Below the pieces are notes generated by a model. The model was not told where the DNA came from. It searched no databases and worked only from the letters and a program-made list of their open reading frames with translations. Positions 54,076 to 63,051 of a stretch of DNA of 64,000 nucleotides are shown one piece after another. Made by a program: the position numbers and the translations under genes. Position 1 is the first letter of the stretch; each line of letters begins with the position of its first letter. The DNA comes from Clostridiales bacterium (GTDB lineage Bacteria > Bacillota > Clostridia > Lachnospirales > CAG-274): the NCBI GenBank assembly GCA_021204175.1, contig JAJPZT010000059.1, positions 1 to 64,000 of the forward strand, given 5' to 3'.

Positions 54076-54207
54076 AAAGACTATGCGCGTTTTTGCTTAC
54101 GCGAAACCCGTGCTTCGCACGTCCCGATGTCTTTCGGGTTCTCCTTGTAACCCCTACTGAGTGAAATGTAAGTACCCACCGCTTAAGAAGTGGGGGCTTA
54201 CTTTGTT
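54076..54207. mobile_element. Palindromic remnant, IS200/IS605-like end
   Basis: A 130-base stretch of successive hairpins: CGCGT/ACGCG, AACCCG...CGGGTT enclosing GTGC-TTC-GCAC, and GTAAG-TA-CCCAC/GTGGG-GG-CTTAC (54168-54201). The last resembles the palindromic right ends of IS605-type elements that carry tnpB. No transposase is present. The assignment is by resemblance only. Confidence 0.35.
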
Positions 54208-54217
54208 GGATAAAAAC

Positions 54218-54270
54218 AGCCGCCTCGGAAAAGGAAAAAGCTTATTTTTCCAAATCCGAGACGGCTTTTT
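54218..54270. terminator. Bidirectional terminator before GNAT gene
   Basis: A long stem AGCCG-CTCGGA/TCCGAG-CGGCT with an inner GGAAAAA/TTTTTCC and a T-run. Confidence 0.75.
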
Positions 54271-54292
54271 AAATGTCTGAGCTTAACATTTT

Positions 54293-54736
54293 TCAATTTA
54301 TTTTTTTCATTTCCGTATAGGGCAAAATGTCAAAGCCCTCTTTTTTATAGAGATGAATTGCGGCTGAGTTTTCCTCCTGTACTTCAAGACGGAATATGAC
54401 ACCGGTATATTTTCTGCCTAAAAAATCAAAATATTCCTTACCTATGCCCTTGCCTCTGAAGCCTTCTTTTATATAAATATCCTCAATCCAAATGCAGGGC
54501 TTGCCGAACTCAGTTGAAAAGCTTTTTGAAACCATTCCATAGCCGCAGACCACTTTGCCCTCCTCAAAAATAAACCCCTCCGAATAAGGGCCTTCACTTA
54601 CACAGCTGTTGAAGTCATTAATAAAAATATCCTCCGACCCCTCTGTGTATACCGCCGAGGAAGAATAAAATGTTTTCATCATAGAAATAACCTCTTCCCT
54701 GTGGCTTTCGTTCATATCTCTTATTTTTATATTCAT
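54293..54736 (-). CDS. GNAT family N-acetyltransferase
   Basis: A 147-residue acetyl-CoA-dependent acetyltransferase with the acetyl-CoA motif IKEGFRGKGIGKEYFDFL (motif A) and RLEVQEENSAAIHLYKKEGFDIL (motif B). Substrate unknown; small amine or protein N-terminus is typical. The ATG at 54736 follows GAAAGG by 9 bases; the longer track start is rejected. Its first bases and leader are nearly repeated upstream of rhuM. Confidence 0.85.
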   Translation of the reverse strand: MNIKIRDMNESHREEVISMMKTFYSSSAVYTEGSEDIFINDFNSCVSEGPYSEGFIFEEGKVVCGYGMVSKSFSTEFGKPCIWIEDIYIKEGFRGKGIGKEYFDFLGRKYTGVIFRLEVQEENSAAIHLYKKEGFDILPYTEMKKIN

Positions 54737-54755
54737 ATTGTTTTGCCTTTCTTTT
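54728..54755. repeat. Direct repeat left of rhuM
   Basis: TATATTCATATTGTTTTGCC plus CTTTCTTTT, repeated at 55768 with two substitutions. It includes the GNAT start codon and ribosome binding site. Confidence 0.6.
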
Positions 54756-54783
54756 GCCTTTTTGAGCAAACTTACATCTCTGC

Positions 54784-55776
54784 TTAACTGTTTGAAGTTG
54801 TTTCTTCCAACTGTTTTATGGAATCCAAATAATCCTGTTCGACTGCACTCAGTGTTCTTTTCTTATATTTTCTATATTCATCCGTTGCTTTATCCACTGC
54901 TTGCTTATGTGTCACACTTCCGTTGCCTCGAAGCAGCTGCTCGCCGCTCATTGTCAATATACGATCCAAATGCTCTGCCCAGTCTTTCATAGTCATTATT
55001 TGTTCCCGTTCGGCTTGACGTTCGGCAAAATCCAAATATCCGGAGACAAGCTGTCCCATAGCTCTAAGTTCATTTTCATCCAAATAATTTTTCGCAATAA
55101 CGGCTTCTTTTAATGTGGGTTGGCTTCCCGAAAAGGTCGTGAGACCCATAAATTCTTTTTCGGCGTCTGCCCTGTTATAAATAACCTCTGCTGCGGTCTG
55201 CCCATGTATTGCATAATGAATTTTATTTTGAACCTTTTTGAAAAAAAGAACAGATATATCAGCTTTTGGGTCATAGTCTATACTTGTTGCATAAATTTCC
55301 AACACTTGCCTGTAAAACACTTTTTCAGAAGCCCTGATGTCTCTGATACGTTCAAGCAGTTCTTTGAAATATCCTCCGCCGCCTAATTTCTTTAAACGGT
55401 CATCATCAAGCGCAAAACCCTTTTGTATATATTCCTTCAATATACCAAGTGCCCAAATTCTAAACTGGGTTCCTCGTTTTGACTTTACACGATAGCCAAC
55501 TGAAATTATAACATCTAAATTGTAATAATCAACCTGATAAGTTTTTCCGTCAGCGGCAGTGTAGGCAAATTTTGCCCAAACTGATTCCTTTAGTAATTCT
55601 CCCTCTTTAAAAATATTTCTGATATGCTTTCCGATAACACTTTTGTCACGCTGAAACAGTTCCGCCATTTGATCAATAGACAGCCAAACTGTATCACCGT
55701 CAAAAGCCGCATCGATTTTTGTTAAACCATCCTCTGTTGTATAAATTATAATATCGGAATTTGTATTTATATCCAT
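54784..55776 (-). CDS. RhuM family protein
   Basis: A 330-residue protein of the virulence RhuM family. The N-terminal 100 residues are a winged-helix-like DNA-binding part (DGDTVWLSIDQMAELFQRDKSVIGKHIRNIF), followed by YNLDVIISVGYRVKSKRGTQFRIWA and a C-terminal half with helices (FGSQPTLKEAVIAKNYL region). These proteins are common in genomic islands and defence loci and have no settled function. The ATG has GAAAGG upstream. It lies between direct repeats. Confidence 0.85.
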   Translation of the reverse strand: MDINTNSDIIIYTTEDGLTKIDAAFDGDTVWLSIDQMAELFQRDKSVIGKHIRNIFKEGELLKESVWAKFAYTAADGKTYQVDYYNLDVIISVGYRVKSKRGTQFRIWALGILKEYIQKGFALDDDRLKKLGGGGYFKELLERIRDIRASEKVFYRQVLEIYATSIDYDPKADISVLFFKKVQNKIHYAIHGQTAAEVIYNRADAEKEFMGLTTFSGSQPTLKEAVIAKNYLDENELRAMGQLVSGYLDFAERQAEREQIMTMKDWAEHLDRILTMSGEQLLRGNGSVTHKQAVDKATDEYRKYKKRTLSAVEQDYLDSIKQLEETTSNS

Positions 55777-55795
55777 ATTGTCTTGCCTTTCTTTT
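55768..55795. repeat. Direct repeat right of rhuM
   Basis: TATATCCATATTGTCTTGCC plus CTTTCTTTT, the partner of the repeat at 54728. It includes the rhuM start codon and ribosome binding site. Confidence 0.6.
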
Positions 55796-55808
55796 TATAT
55801 TTTACTTC

Positions 55809-56423
55809 TTATTTTCCGTCTGCATAAGCTGCCAAATCATAAACCCTTGCTTTAGTCAGCTCCGCCCCTTCCATTGCTCTCACCATAGGCTGCATACTTC
55901 CCCCTTCATACTCCGCACCGGCTTCATCTATTTGGGCTTCTTTATATTCAATCCATTCCTGTTCCTCTTCTCTTAAAGCCGCCATATCCTCTTCGCTTAA
56001 GCCTTCCTCCAATATAGCCCACACATTATTAAGAGTGTCGTCCCAAAGCCGATATAATTCATCAGCGGCAACGTTCATTTCCCACTGTGTTAAGGCTTCA
56101 TTATACAGCTTATTTTCCGCTTCCGTATTTTGCTCCAGCGCATAGGAAATTTCTATGGCGATACTGTCTGAAAGTGTCTGCTCATCCGAGCCCTCAGACA
56201 AAATATAATCATCAGTTGATGTTTCATAAACTTCTTCCGTCTCGAAGAGCTCCTCTGTTTCATAGGTCTCCTCCTCTTCCGAAGTCTCCTCCCGGTCAGA
56301 ACCGGTTATATTTTCACGCATCTGACCTATTTCGTCAAACAAAGAAGAATAATAATTTTGAATTCTGCTGCAGCTGCACAGCATAACAGCACTTAATAAT
56401 ATTGCCGGCAATGCTTTTTTCAT
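55809..56423 (-). CDS. LprI-like (DUF1311) lipoprotein
   Basis: A 204-residue predicted lipoprotein (lipobox MLCSC, Cys about residue 18). A Glu/Thr-rich acidic linker (EETSEEEETYETEELFETEEVYETS) leads to a C-terminal LprI-like helical domain (ELYRLWDDTLNNVWAILEEGLSEEDMAALREEEQEWIEYKE). LprI relatives bind and inhibit lysozyme, but the role here is unproven. It is the upstream gene of the rhuM-GNAT run. Confidence 0.75.
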   Translation of the reverse strand: MKKALPAILLSAVMLCSCSRIQNYYSSLFDEIGQMRENITGSDREETSEEEETYETEELFETEEVYETSTDDYILSEGSDEQTLSDSIAIEISYALEQNTEAENKLYNEALTQWEMNVAADELYRLWDDTLNNVWAILEEGLSEEDMAALREEEQEWIEYKEAQIDEAGAEYEGGSMQPMVRAMEGAELTKARVYDLAAYADGK

Positions 56424-56550
56424 TAAAAATACCTCCCCAATACGGTTGTTATTTACAATTTCTTATTATATTATGATGTTTTATTATATCACAGCCGCCC
56501 GATTACTTCAACGGAAAAAGAATTTTTATTTCGGTTTCGCCAAAAAAAGC

Positions 56551-56578
56551 TTGATTTTAAAAAAGATTGTGATATAAT
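56551..56578 (+). promoter_or_regulatory. Promoter of panBCD
   Basis: TTGATT and TATAAT are separated by 16 bases, about 175 bases before panB, which leaves room for a leader RNA. Confidence 0.7.
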
Positions 56579-56594
56579 CACTTTATGGCTATGG

Positions 56595-56683
56595 GTAGTA
56601 TCCCCCAAAGAGGGGAACTGCACCTCGGATCTTTTATATATTTTTTATAATGAAAGCAGTACCTCGTTTTATAAGGGGATTGC
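56595..56683 (+). ncRNA. Tandem hairpin leader of panB, pan-motif-like RNA
   Basis: Two similar hairpins precede panB. The first (56595-56621) is GTAGT-A-TCCCC/GGGGA-A-CTGC with opposed unpaired A residues. The second (56656-56683) is GCAGT-A-CCTC/GGGG-ATTGC. The known pan RNA motif lies in leaders of pantothenate operons and has stems with conserved unpaired A residues, which fits. The second hairpin is less regular. A regulatory role is inferred. Confidence 0.6.
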
Positions 56684-56752
56684 ATTTTAAAAACAATTTT
56701 TTTCCGAAGCTTTTATCCACAGCTAAATATTAAAATATTTAGGAGAAAATCA

Positions 56753-57580
56753 ATGAAAATTACAACGGAATATTTCAAAAGGGCAAAGGCGGAGGGCAAC
56801 AAGCTTACTATGCTTACAGCCTATGACTACACCACTGCAAGTCTTGTTGACGCAGCGGGCATTGAATCCATTTTAGTAGGTGACTCACTGGGCAACACCA
56901 TTTTGGGCTATGAGTCAACCATTCCCGTAACAATGGAGGATATGATTCACCACACAAAGGCAGTTTCAAGAGGGGCTAAAAACGCCCTCGTTATAGCGGA
57001 TATGCCCTTTATGAGCTATCACGTTTCAATCGAGCAAAGCTGCATAAACGCCGGAAGACTTATTAAAGAGGGCGGAGCGGCAGCGGTTAAGCTTGAAGGG
57101 GGAACTGAATTTGCCGACACAATCAAGGCTATTGTAAGATGTCAAATTCCCGTTTGCGGTCATATAGGCTTAACACCCCAGTCGATAAATGCTTTCGGCG
57201 GCTTTAAGGTTCAGGGAAAGACCGCAGAAGCCATTAAAAAGCTTATGGAGGACGCAAAGGCTCTTGAAGAAGCAGGGGTTTTCGCCGCTGTTGTTGAAGG
57301 TGTGCCTGCAAAGGTGGGCAAAATGATTTCCGAAAGCGTTTCATACCCCGTAATCGGTATAGGCGCAGGAAAGGACTGTGACGGACAGGTTCTTGTATAT
57401 CAGGATATGTTGGGAATGTACCCCAATTTCAAGCCTAAGTTTGTAAAACAGTTTGCTCAGGTGGGCAAGGTTATGACAGACGCCTTTAAGGCATATTCGG
57501 ACGAGGTTAAAAGCGGAGCTTTCCCGGCTGAGGAACACACATATAAAATCAAGGACGAAGAAATAGAAAAGCTTTATTAA
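56753..57580 (+). CDS. panB: Ketopantoate hydroxymethyltransferase
   Basis: A 275-residue enzyme adding a hydroxymethyl group from methylene-THF to ketoisovalerate, the first step of pantothenate synthesis. It has [50 protein letters not shown] and [14 protein letters not shown]. Length and ends are normal. It is the first gene of panBCD, followed after 15 bases by panC. Confidence 0.97.
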   Translation: MKITTEYFKRAKAEGNKLTMLTAYDYTTASLVDAAGIESILVGDSLGNTILGYESTIPVTMEDMIHHTKAVSRGAKNALVIADMPFMSYHVSIEQSCINAGRLIKEGGAAAVKLEGGTEFADTIKAIVRCQIPVCGHIGLTPQSINAFGGFKVQGKTAEAIKKLMEDAKALEEAGVFAAVVEGVPAKVGKMISESVSYPVIGIGAGKDCDGQVLVYQDMLGMYPNFKPKFVKQFAQVGKVMTDAFKAYSDEVKSGAFPAEEHTYKIKDEEIEKLY

Positions 57581-57595
57581 AAAGAGGGCAAATCA

Positions 57596-58450
57596 ATGAA
57601 AATTTTAAAAACAGTTAAAGAGGTTAAGGAAGAGGTTAAAAGCTGGAAGGAACAGGGGCTTCAAATAGGGCTTGTTCCCACAATGGGCTGGCTTCACGAG
57701 GGTCACTTAAGCCTTATAAAAAACGCAAGAGAAAACAACGACAGAGTTGCTGTAAGCATTTTCGTAAACCCTATGCAGTTCGGCCCTGATGAGGATTTTG
57801 ACAGCTACCCCAGAGATTTGGAAAGAGATGCAAAGCTCTGTGAAGAAGCTGGGGTTGACCTGATTTTTGCTCCCCAGCCCGAAGAAATGTATCCCAACGG
57901 CTTCTGCTCATATGTAGATATGAACGGTCTTACAGGGGGCTTATGCGGTAAGAGCCGCCCCATTCACTTCAGAGGGGTTCAGACAGTTGTAAACAAGCTT
58001 TTCAACATAGTTACCCCCGACAATGCCTATTTCGGCGAAAAGGACACTCAGCAGCTTGCTGTTATAAAGCGTATGGTTTTGGATTTGAATATGAATGTTA
58101 AAATCTGCGGCTGTCCCATAATCAGAGAAGAGGACGGACTTGCAAAAAGCTCGAGGAATTCATATTTAAGCCCGGAGGAAAGAGCTCTTGCCCCCATTAT
58201 AAACAAGGCTATGACAGCCGGTAAGGAAATGATTATAAAGGGCGAAAGAGACTCCGCAAAGGTAATTAAGGCGATTTCCGACATTATATTAAGCGTTGGA
58301 GTAACCAAAATAGACTATGTAAGCATTGTAGACAGCCTGACCTTAGAGCCTGTTGAAAAAATAGAAAGTGATATTTTGTGTGCCTGTGCCGTATATATGG
58401 GCACTTCCGCAAGGCTTATTGACAATTTCAGCCTTGAAATTAAGGGGTGA
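57596..58450 (+). CDS. panC: Pantothenate synthetase
   Basis: A 284-residue ATP-dependent ligase joining pantoate and beta-alanine. It has the HIGH-like motif [59 protein letters not shown] and the KSSRNSYLS loop. The length is normal. Its stop lies 5 bases before the panD ATG. Confidence 0.97.
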   Translation: MKILKTVKEVKEEVKSWKEQGLQIGLVPTMGWLHEGHLSLIKNARENNDRVAVSIFVNPMQFGPDEDFDSYPRDLERDAKLCEEAGVDLIFAPQPEEMYPNGFCSYVDMNGLTGGLCGKSRPIHFRGVQTVVNKLFNIVTPDNAYFGEKDTQQLAVIKRMVLDLNMNVKICGCPIIREEDGLAKSSRNSYLSPEERALAPIINKAMTAGKEMIIKGERDSAKVIKAISDIILSVGVTKIDYVSIVDSLTLEPVEKIESDILCACAVYMGTSARLIDNFSLEIKG

Positions 58451-58455
58451 TTTTT

Positions 58456-58842
58456 ATGACACTGACAATGTTAAAGGGAAAAATTCACAGGGCAACAGTT
58501 GTTCAGGCAGAGCTTGACTATGTGGGCAGCATAACCGTTGACCCCCTGCTTTGCGACGCTGCGGGTATTCTGGAATATGAAAAGGTTCATATAGTGGATA
58601 TTGACAACGGCGAAAGGTTTGAGACTTATGTTATTTACGGCGATGAGGGCAGCGGTATGATCTGCTTAAACGGAGCTGCCGCAAGAAAGGTTTCCGTAAA
58701 GGATAAAATCATTATTATGGCGTATGCGTCAATGTCTGCCGAAGAGGCAAAAAACCATAAGCCAAAGGTTGTTTTTGTAAATGACGACAACAGTATAAAG
58801 TCTGTTTCGCGCTATGAAAAGCACGGAAAACTGACTATGTAA
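58456..58842 (+). CDS. panD: Aspartate 1-decarboxylase proenzyme
   Basis: A 128-residue pyruvoyl enzyme making beta-alanine from aspartate. It is self-cleaved at Gly-Ser in [12 protein letters not shown] (about residues 24-25), which frees the pyruvoyl Ser. Other motifs are [21 protein letters not shown] and LNGAAARKV. The ATG at 58456 follows AAGGGG; the GTG at 58447 overlaps that site. It completes the pathway to pantothenate. Confidence 0.97.
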   Translation: MTLTMLKGKIHRATVVQAELDYVGSITVDPLLCDAAGILEYEKVHIVDIDNGERFETYVIYGDEGSGMICLNGAAARKVSVKDKIIIMAYASMSAEEAKNHKPKVVFVNDDNSIKSVSRYEKHGKLTM

Positions 58843-58854
58843 ATTAAATAGAGT

Positions 58855-58907
58855 GTTAAAGGGGCTGTGAAAAAATTGAATTTTCAATTTTTCGCAGCCC
58901 TCTTAAC
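58855..58907 (+). terminator. Terminator-like hairpin after panD
   Basis: A long stem GTTAA-GGGCTG-GAAAAAATTGAA with its complement and little unpaired sequence. The 5' arm matches that of the terminator at 35150. The rest of the 371-base gap (58908-59110) holds a CCAAAAT/ATTTTGG inverted repeat but no gene I can support. Confidence 0.6.
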
Positions 58908-59115
58908 ATTATAAACTGTTATCATTTATTCCAAAATATATGAAAATGGACACCATTCTTGTCGCTCAGTTTTATCTTGTGAATTATTTTCATTTTTAAC
59001 CTCCAAAATCGAAAAATTGTCTGTTTCTATTTTGGAAAAACCTTTTTTTGTTATCAAATTGCTTTTTCCTAAAAAAAGATTAACAAATATTTAAGCCAAA
59101 TCTTTTAAATAATAC

Positions 59116-59144
59116 TTGTTTTATACGTCCGAGAATGTTAAAAT
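59116..59144 (+). promoter_or_regulatory. Promoter of Na/Pi cotransporter gene
   Basis: TTGTTT and TAAAAT are separated by 17 bases. Confidence 0.5.
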
Positions 59145-59213
59145 AGTAATAAGTTTACAAACTTAACCTAATTTTTACAGGGTTTTTACAAAAAAATATT
59201 TTGGAGGAATTTT

Positions 59214-60875
59214 ATGGAAAGTACCGGTTTGGATTATGCAACAATGCTTGTGACCTTCGCCGGAGGTTTGGGGCTGTTTCTTTTCGGTGTCAGCCTTATG
59301 TCATCGGGTCTTCAAAAGGTAGCAGGCAACAAAATGAGAAAGGTTTTGGCGGCTTTGACCAAAAACAGGCTTTTGGGAGTATGTATAGGCGCTTTGGTTA
59401 CGGCTATTATTCACTCATCCGCCGCCACAACAGCTATGGTTATAGGCTTTATTAATGTAGGGCTTTTAAACCTGACCCAGTCCGTAGGCATTATAATGGG
59501 TGCAAACATTGGTACAACCTTTACCAGCTGGCTTGTATCAATGTCTAACATAGGCTCGTTTATGGAGCCTTTGGTTATGGGTCCCGTAGCTATTGCCATA
59601 GGCGCGGTAACAGGCACCTTTATATCTAAGGGAACGATTAAAAGCGTCAGCGAAATTATAGTGGGCTTCGGTATGCTCTTTATGGGTATAGGGCTTATGA
59701 CAGAGGGCGCTTCGCCTCTTGCAAACCTGCCTGCCTTTACAACGGCATTTGCGAAGCTTGGGGCAAACCCTTTCTTAGGCGTTTTGACAGGTGCGGTTGT
59801 TACGGCGATTATTCAGTCGTCAACGGCTTCAATAGGTATTTTGCAGTCTTTGGCAAACACAGGCGTTGTAACATGGAACAGTGCTGTTTACATAATAATG
59901 GGTCAGAACATAGGTACTTGTGTAACGGCTATTTTCTCCGCTATGGGCGCTTCCAAAAACGCCAAATCGGCAGCCTGTATTCACCTTATGTTCAACGTTA
60001 TAGGCTCGGTTATTTTCAGCGTCATAGCTTATATCATATTCAAATTCTTTATGGTTGACTTAGGCAACACAACTATTTCAATCGTAGAAATTTCAGAGGT
60101 TCATACGGGCTTTAACCTTTTGAACACTCTTCTTATGTATCCCTTTGCAGGGCTTCTTGTTAAGGCGGCTGAAAAGGTTACTTCATTTATTAAGGCAGAT
60201 GAAGACGAAGCTATGCCCGTACATCTGGATATGAGACTTCTCAATACACCTTCGGTAGCTATTGACAACTGCGTTAAGGAAATAGTAAGAATGGGCAGAA
60301 TTTCTCTTGACAATCTGACCCTTGCATGCGATGCTCTTTTCGACCACGACACCGAAAAAATCGAAAAGGTTGACTCACGTGAAAACAGCATAGACACACT
60401 TCAGACTACCATAACTAAATTTTTGGTTAAGCTCTGCAACACTTCAAGCCTGAGCTCCGGAGAAAACAAGGTTGTTACATCTCTTTTCCATACGGTCAAC
60501 GATATGGAAAGAATTGGGGACTACAGCGAAAACCTTGTTGAGTCCGCTCAGTTTATGATGAAGGAGGAGCTTGAGTTTTCAGATGTTCAGAAGAAGGAGC
60601 TTAGAGAAATGGGAGACGCAGCCATAAAATGTGTTTCCGACGCTCTTAACGCTCTTGAAAACAACGACTACGCCAGCGTTGAAAGCACAATTAAGGAAGA
60701 GCAGGAAATCGACGATATGGAATCTCTTTACAGAAAGAAACACGTTGAAAGGCTCAGCACAAACAGCGTTGACCCCACAACCGGCATTTCTTATCTGGAT
60801 ACTTTGACAAATTTGGAAAGAGTAGGCGACCACGCTCTGAATGTTGCACAGGTTGTTATGAAAAGATTTTTATAA
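59214..60875 (+). CDS. Na/Pi cotransporter family protein with PhoU domain
   Basis: A 553-residue membrane protein of the NptA/YjbB type. Two inverted Na_Pi repeats (GGLGLFLFGVSLMSSGL, AIIHSSAATTAMVIGFINVG and IIQSSTASIGILQSLA, IIMGQNIGTCVTAI) with the QSSTA/HSSAA signatures form the channel. A C-terminal PhoU-like helical domain (about 345-553) follows. It probably takes up or exports phosphate with sodium. TTGGAGGAA precedes the ATG. Confidence 0.92.
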   Translation: MESTGLDYATMLVTFAGGLGLFLFGVSLMSSGLQKVAGNKMRKVLAALTKNRLLGVCIGALVTAIIHSSAATTAMVIGFINVGLLNLTQSVGIIMGANIGTTFTSWLVSMSNIGSFMEPLVMGPVAIAIGAVTGTFISKGTIKSVSEIIVGFGMLFMGIGLMTEGASPLANLPAFTTAFAKLGANPFLGVLTGAVVTAIIQSSTASIGILQSLANTGVVTWNSAVYIIMGQNIGTCVTAIFSAMGASKNAKSAACIHLMFNVIGSVIFSVIAYIIFKFFMVDLGNTTISIVEISEVHTGFNLLNTLLMYPFAGLLVKAAEKVTSFIKADEDEAMPVHLDMRLLNTPSVAIDNCVKEIVRMGRISLDNLTLACDALFDHDTEKIEKVDSRENSIDTLQTTITKFLVKLCNTSSLSSGENKVVTSLFHTVNDMERIGDYSENLVESAQFMMKEELEFSDVQKKELREMGDAAIKCVSDALNALENNDYASVESTIKEEQEIDDMESLYRKKHVERLSTNSVDPTTGISYLDTLTNLERVGDHALNVAQVVMKRFL

Positions 60876-60904
60876 ATTTGTGGAATAATTTAACAAATAA
60901 TTAA

Positions 60905-60933
60905 TTGTAATTAAGGGTAAAATATGCTATAAT
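60905..60933 (+). promoter_or_regulatory. Promoter of pgk-tpiA-gpmI
   Basis: TTGTAA and TATAAT are separated by 17 bases, 38 bases before the pgk ATG. Confidence 0.7.
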
Positions 60934-60970
60934 AATCTTAACTGTGAAATAATGAAAGGAGAGCAGACAG

Positions 60971-62173
60971 ATGCTTAATAAGAAAAATGTTGATGACTTT
61001 AATGTTGCAGGCAGAAGAGTGCTTGTAAGATGTGACTTTAACGTACCTCTTAAGGACGGCGTTATTACAGACGAAAACAGAATAGTGGCTGCACTGCCTA
61101 CTATCGAAAAGCTTATAAACAGCGGAGCAAAGGTTATTCTTTGTTCACATTTGGGCAAGCCCAAGGCTCCCGAGGCTAAGTTTTCACTTGCTCCCGTAGC
61201 AAAGAGACTTTCCGAAAAGTTAGGCAAAGAGGTTATTTTTGCAGCCGACGAAACAGTTGTAGGCGAAAACGCAAAGAAGGCTGTAGCCGAAATGAAGGAC
61301 GGCGACGTTGTTCTTCTTGAAAACACACGTTTCCGTAAAGAAGAAACAAAGAATATCGATGATTTCTCAAAGGAGCTTGCTTCACTTTGCGACGTATATA
61401 TCTGCGACGCTTTCGGCTCATCACACAGAGCTCACTGCTCAACAGTAGGCGTTACAAAATATGTTGACGAATGCGGCGTAGGCTATCTTATGGAAAAGGA
61501 AATCGCTTATTTGGGCAATGCCGTAAATTCACCTAAGAGACCTTTCCTTGCTATTTTGGGCGGCGCAAAGGTTACCGATAAAATTGCCGTTATCGACAAC
61601 CTTCTCGAAAAGGTTGACAAGCTTATAATCGGCGGCGGTATGGCTTATACATTCCTTAAGGCTCAGGGCTATGAGGTAGGTCAGTCGCTTCTTGACACAG
61701 ATAAGCTCGACTACTGCAAGGAAATGCTTGAAAAGGCTAAGGCTAAGGGCGTAGAGCTTCTTCTGCCCGTTGACACCGTTGTGGCTTCGGAGTTTCCCAA
61801 TCCTATTGACGCTGAGATCCCCTTCGAGGTTGTTCCCTCAACAGATATCCCCCAGGACAAGCAGGGTCTTGACATAGGCCCCGAAACAAGAGAGCTTTTT
61901 GCTAAGGCTGCTAAAGACAGCAAGACAGTTGTTTGGAACGGACCTATGGGCGTTTTTGAAAACCCCGTTTTCGCAAGAGGAACAATTGCAGTTGCTGAGG
62001 CTTTAGCTGAAACAGACGCAATTACAATAATCGGCGGCGGCGACTCCGCAGCAGCAGTAAACAACTTAGGCTTCGGCGATAAGATGACACATATCTCTAC
62101 CGGCGGCGGAGCAAGCCTTGAATTTTTGGAAGGCAAGGAACTTCCCGGCGTAGCTGCAGCAGACGATAAATAA
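60971..62173 (+). CDS. pgk: Phosphoglycerate kinase
   Basis: A 400-residue glycolytic kinase making ATP and 3-phosphoglycerate. It has [55 protein letters not shown] and the C-terminal [13 protein letters not shown] with [29 protein letters not shown] precedes the ATG. It is first in a run with tpiA and gpmI. GAPDH, often upstream, is absent here. Confidence 0.98.
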   Translation: MLNKKNVDDFNVAGRRVLVRCDFNVPLKDGVITDENRIVAALPTIEKLINSGAKVILCSHLGKPKAPEAKFSLAPVAKRLSEKLGKEVIFAADETVVGENAKKAVAEMKDGDVVLLENTRFRKEETKNIDDFSKELASLCDVYICDAFGSSHRAHCSTVGVTKYVDECGVGYLMEKEIAYLGNAVNSPKRPFLAILGGAKVTDKIAVIDNLLEKVDKLIIGGGMAYTFLKAQGYEVGQSLLDTDKLDYCKEMLEKAKAKGVELLLPVDTVVASEFPNPIDAEIPFEVVPSTDIPQDKQGLDIGPETRELFAKAAKDSKTVVWNGPMGVFENPVFARGTIAVAEALAETDAITIIGGGDSAAAVNNLGFGDKMTHISTGGGASLEFLEGKELPGVAAADDK

Positions 62174-62190
62174 TAATTAATAAACACTGT

Positions 62191-62227
62191 CTAAGCCGAT
62201 TTTCCGAACAAGCGAATATCGGCTTAG
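62191..62227 (+). repeat. Hairpin between pgk and tpiA
   Basis: CTAAGCCGAT/ATCGGCTTAG around a 17-base loop, without a T-run. It may stabilise or process the polycistronic RNA. Confidence 0.6.
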
Positions 62228-62279
62228 GCTCTGTAACAAAGTTTTATGTTATAAAGAATATAAGGAAAAGGTGACTATA

Positions 62280-63035
62280 ATGCGTAAAAAAATTATTGCA
62301 GGCAACTGGAAAATGAATATGACCCCCAGTGAAGCAGTAAATCTTGTAAATCTTCTTAAGGACGGCTGTGAAAACGCTCTCTGCGACGTTGTTTTCTGCG
62401 TACCTTTTGTTGATATTGCAGCAGTAACAAAGGAGTTTGAAGGCTGTAAGAATATTGCCGTAGGCGCTCAGAATATGCACTTTGAAAACAACGGAGCATA
62501 TACGGGAGAGGTTTCGGCTGATATGCTTAAGGAACTGGGCGTAAAATATGTTATTTTGGGCCACTCCGAAAGACGTGAATATTTCGGCGAAACAGACCAT
62601 ATGGTAAACAAGAAAATGAAGCAGGCTCTTAAGAGAGGACTTATTCCCATTGTATGTGTAGGGGAAAGTCTTGAAATGAAGGACGAGGGCATAACAATCG
62701 ACCATATCGCAATTCAGATTAAGAGAGCCTTCAAGAAGATTGACGCTGACGACGCTAAGAAGGTTATAATAGCTTATGAGCCTATTTGGGCTATCGGCAC
62801 AGGCAGAACAGCTTCGGCTTATCAGGCTGAAGAGGTATGCGCAGGCATAAGAGCAATTATAAATGATATTTACGGCGACGAAACAGCCGAAGCAATCAGA
62901 ATACAATACGGCGGAAGTATGAACGCAGAAAACTGCGAATCCCTTTTGGCTATGCCCGATATTGACGGCGGTCTTATCGGCGGAGCAAGCCTTAAGGCAG
63001 ATTTTAATTTGATAACAGGCTGTGTCAAAGAATAA
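62280..63035 (+). CDS. tpiA: Triosephosphate isomerase
   Basis: A 251-residue TIM barrel interconverting DHAP and glyceraldehyde-3-phosphate. It has IIAGNWKMN, catalytic His in LGHSERREYFGE, catalytic Glu in IAYEPIWAIGTGRTAS and the phosphate loop YGGSMNAENC. The ATG at 62280 follows AAGGAAAAGG; the GTG at 62271 lies too close. gpmI follows after 16 bases. Confidence 0.98.
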   Translation: MRKKIIAGNWKMNMTPSEAVNLVNLLKDGCENALCDVVFCVPFVDIAAVTKEFEGCKNIAVGAQNMHFENNGAYTGEVSADMLKELGVKYVILGHSERREYFGETDHMVNKKMKQALKRGLIPIVCVGESLEMKDEGITIDHIAIQIKRAFKKIDADDAKKVIIAYEPIWAIGTGRTASAYQAEEVCAGIRAIINDIYGDETAEAIRIQYGGSMNAENCESLLAMPDIDGGLIGGASLKADFNLITGCVKE

Positions 63036-63051
63036 GGAACAGGGTGTTTTT

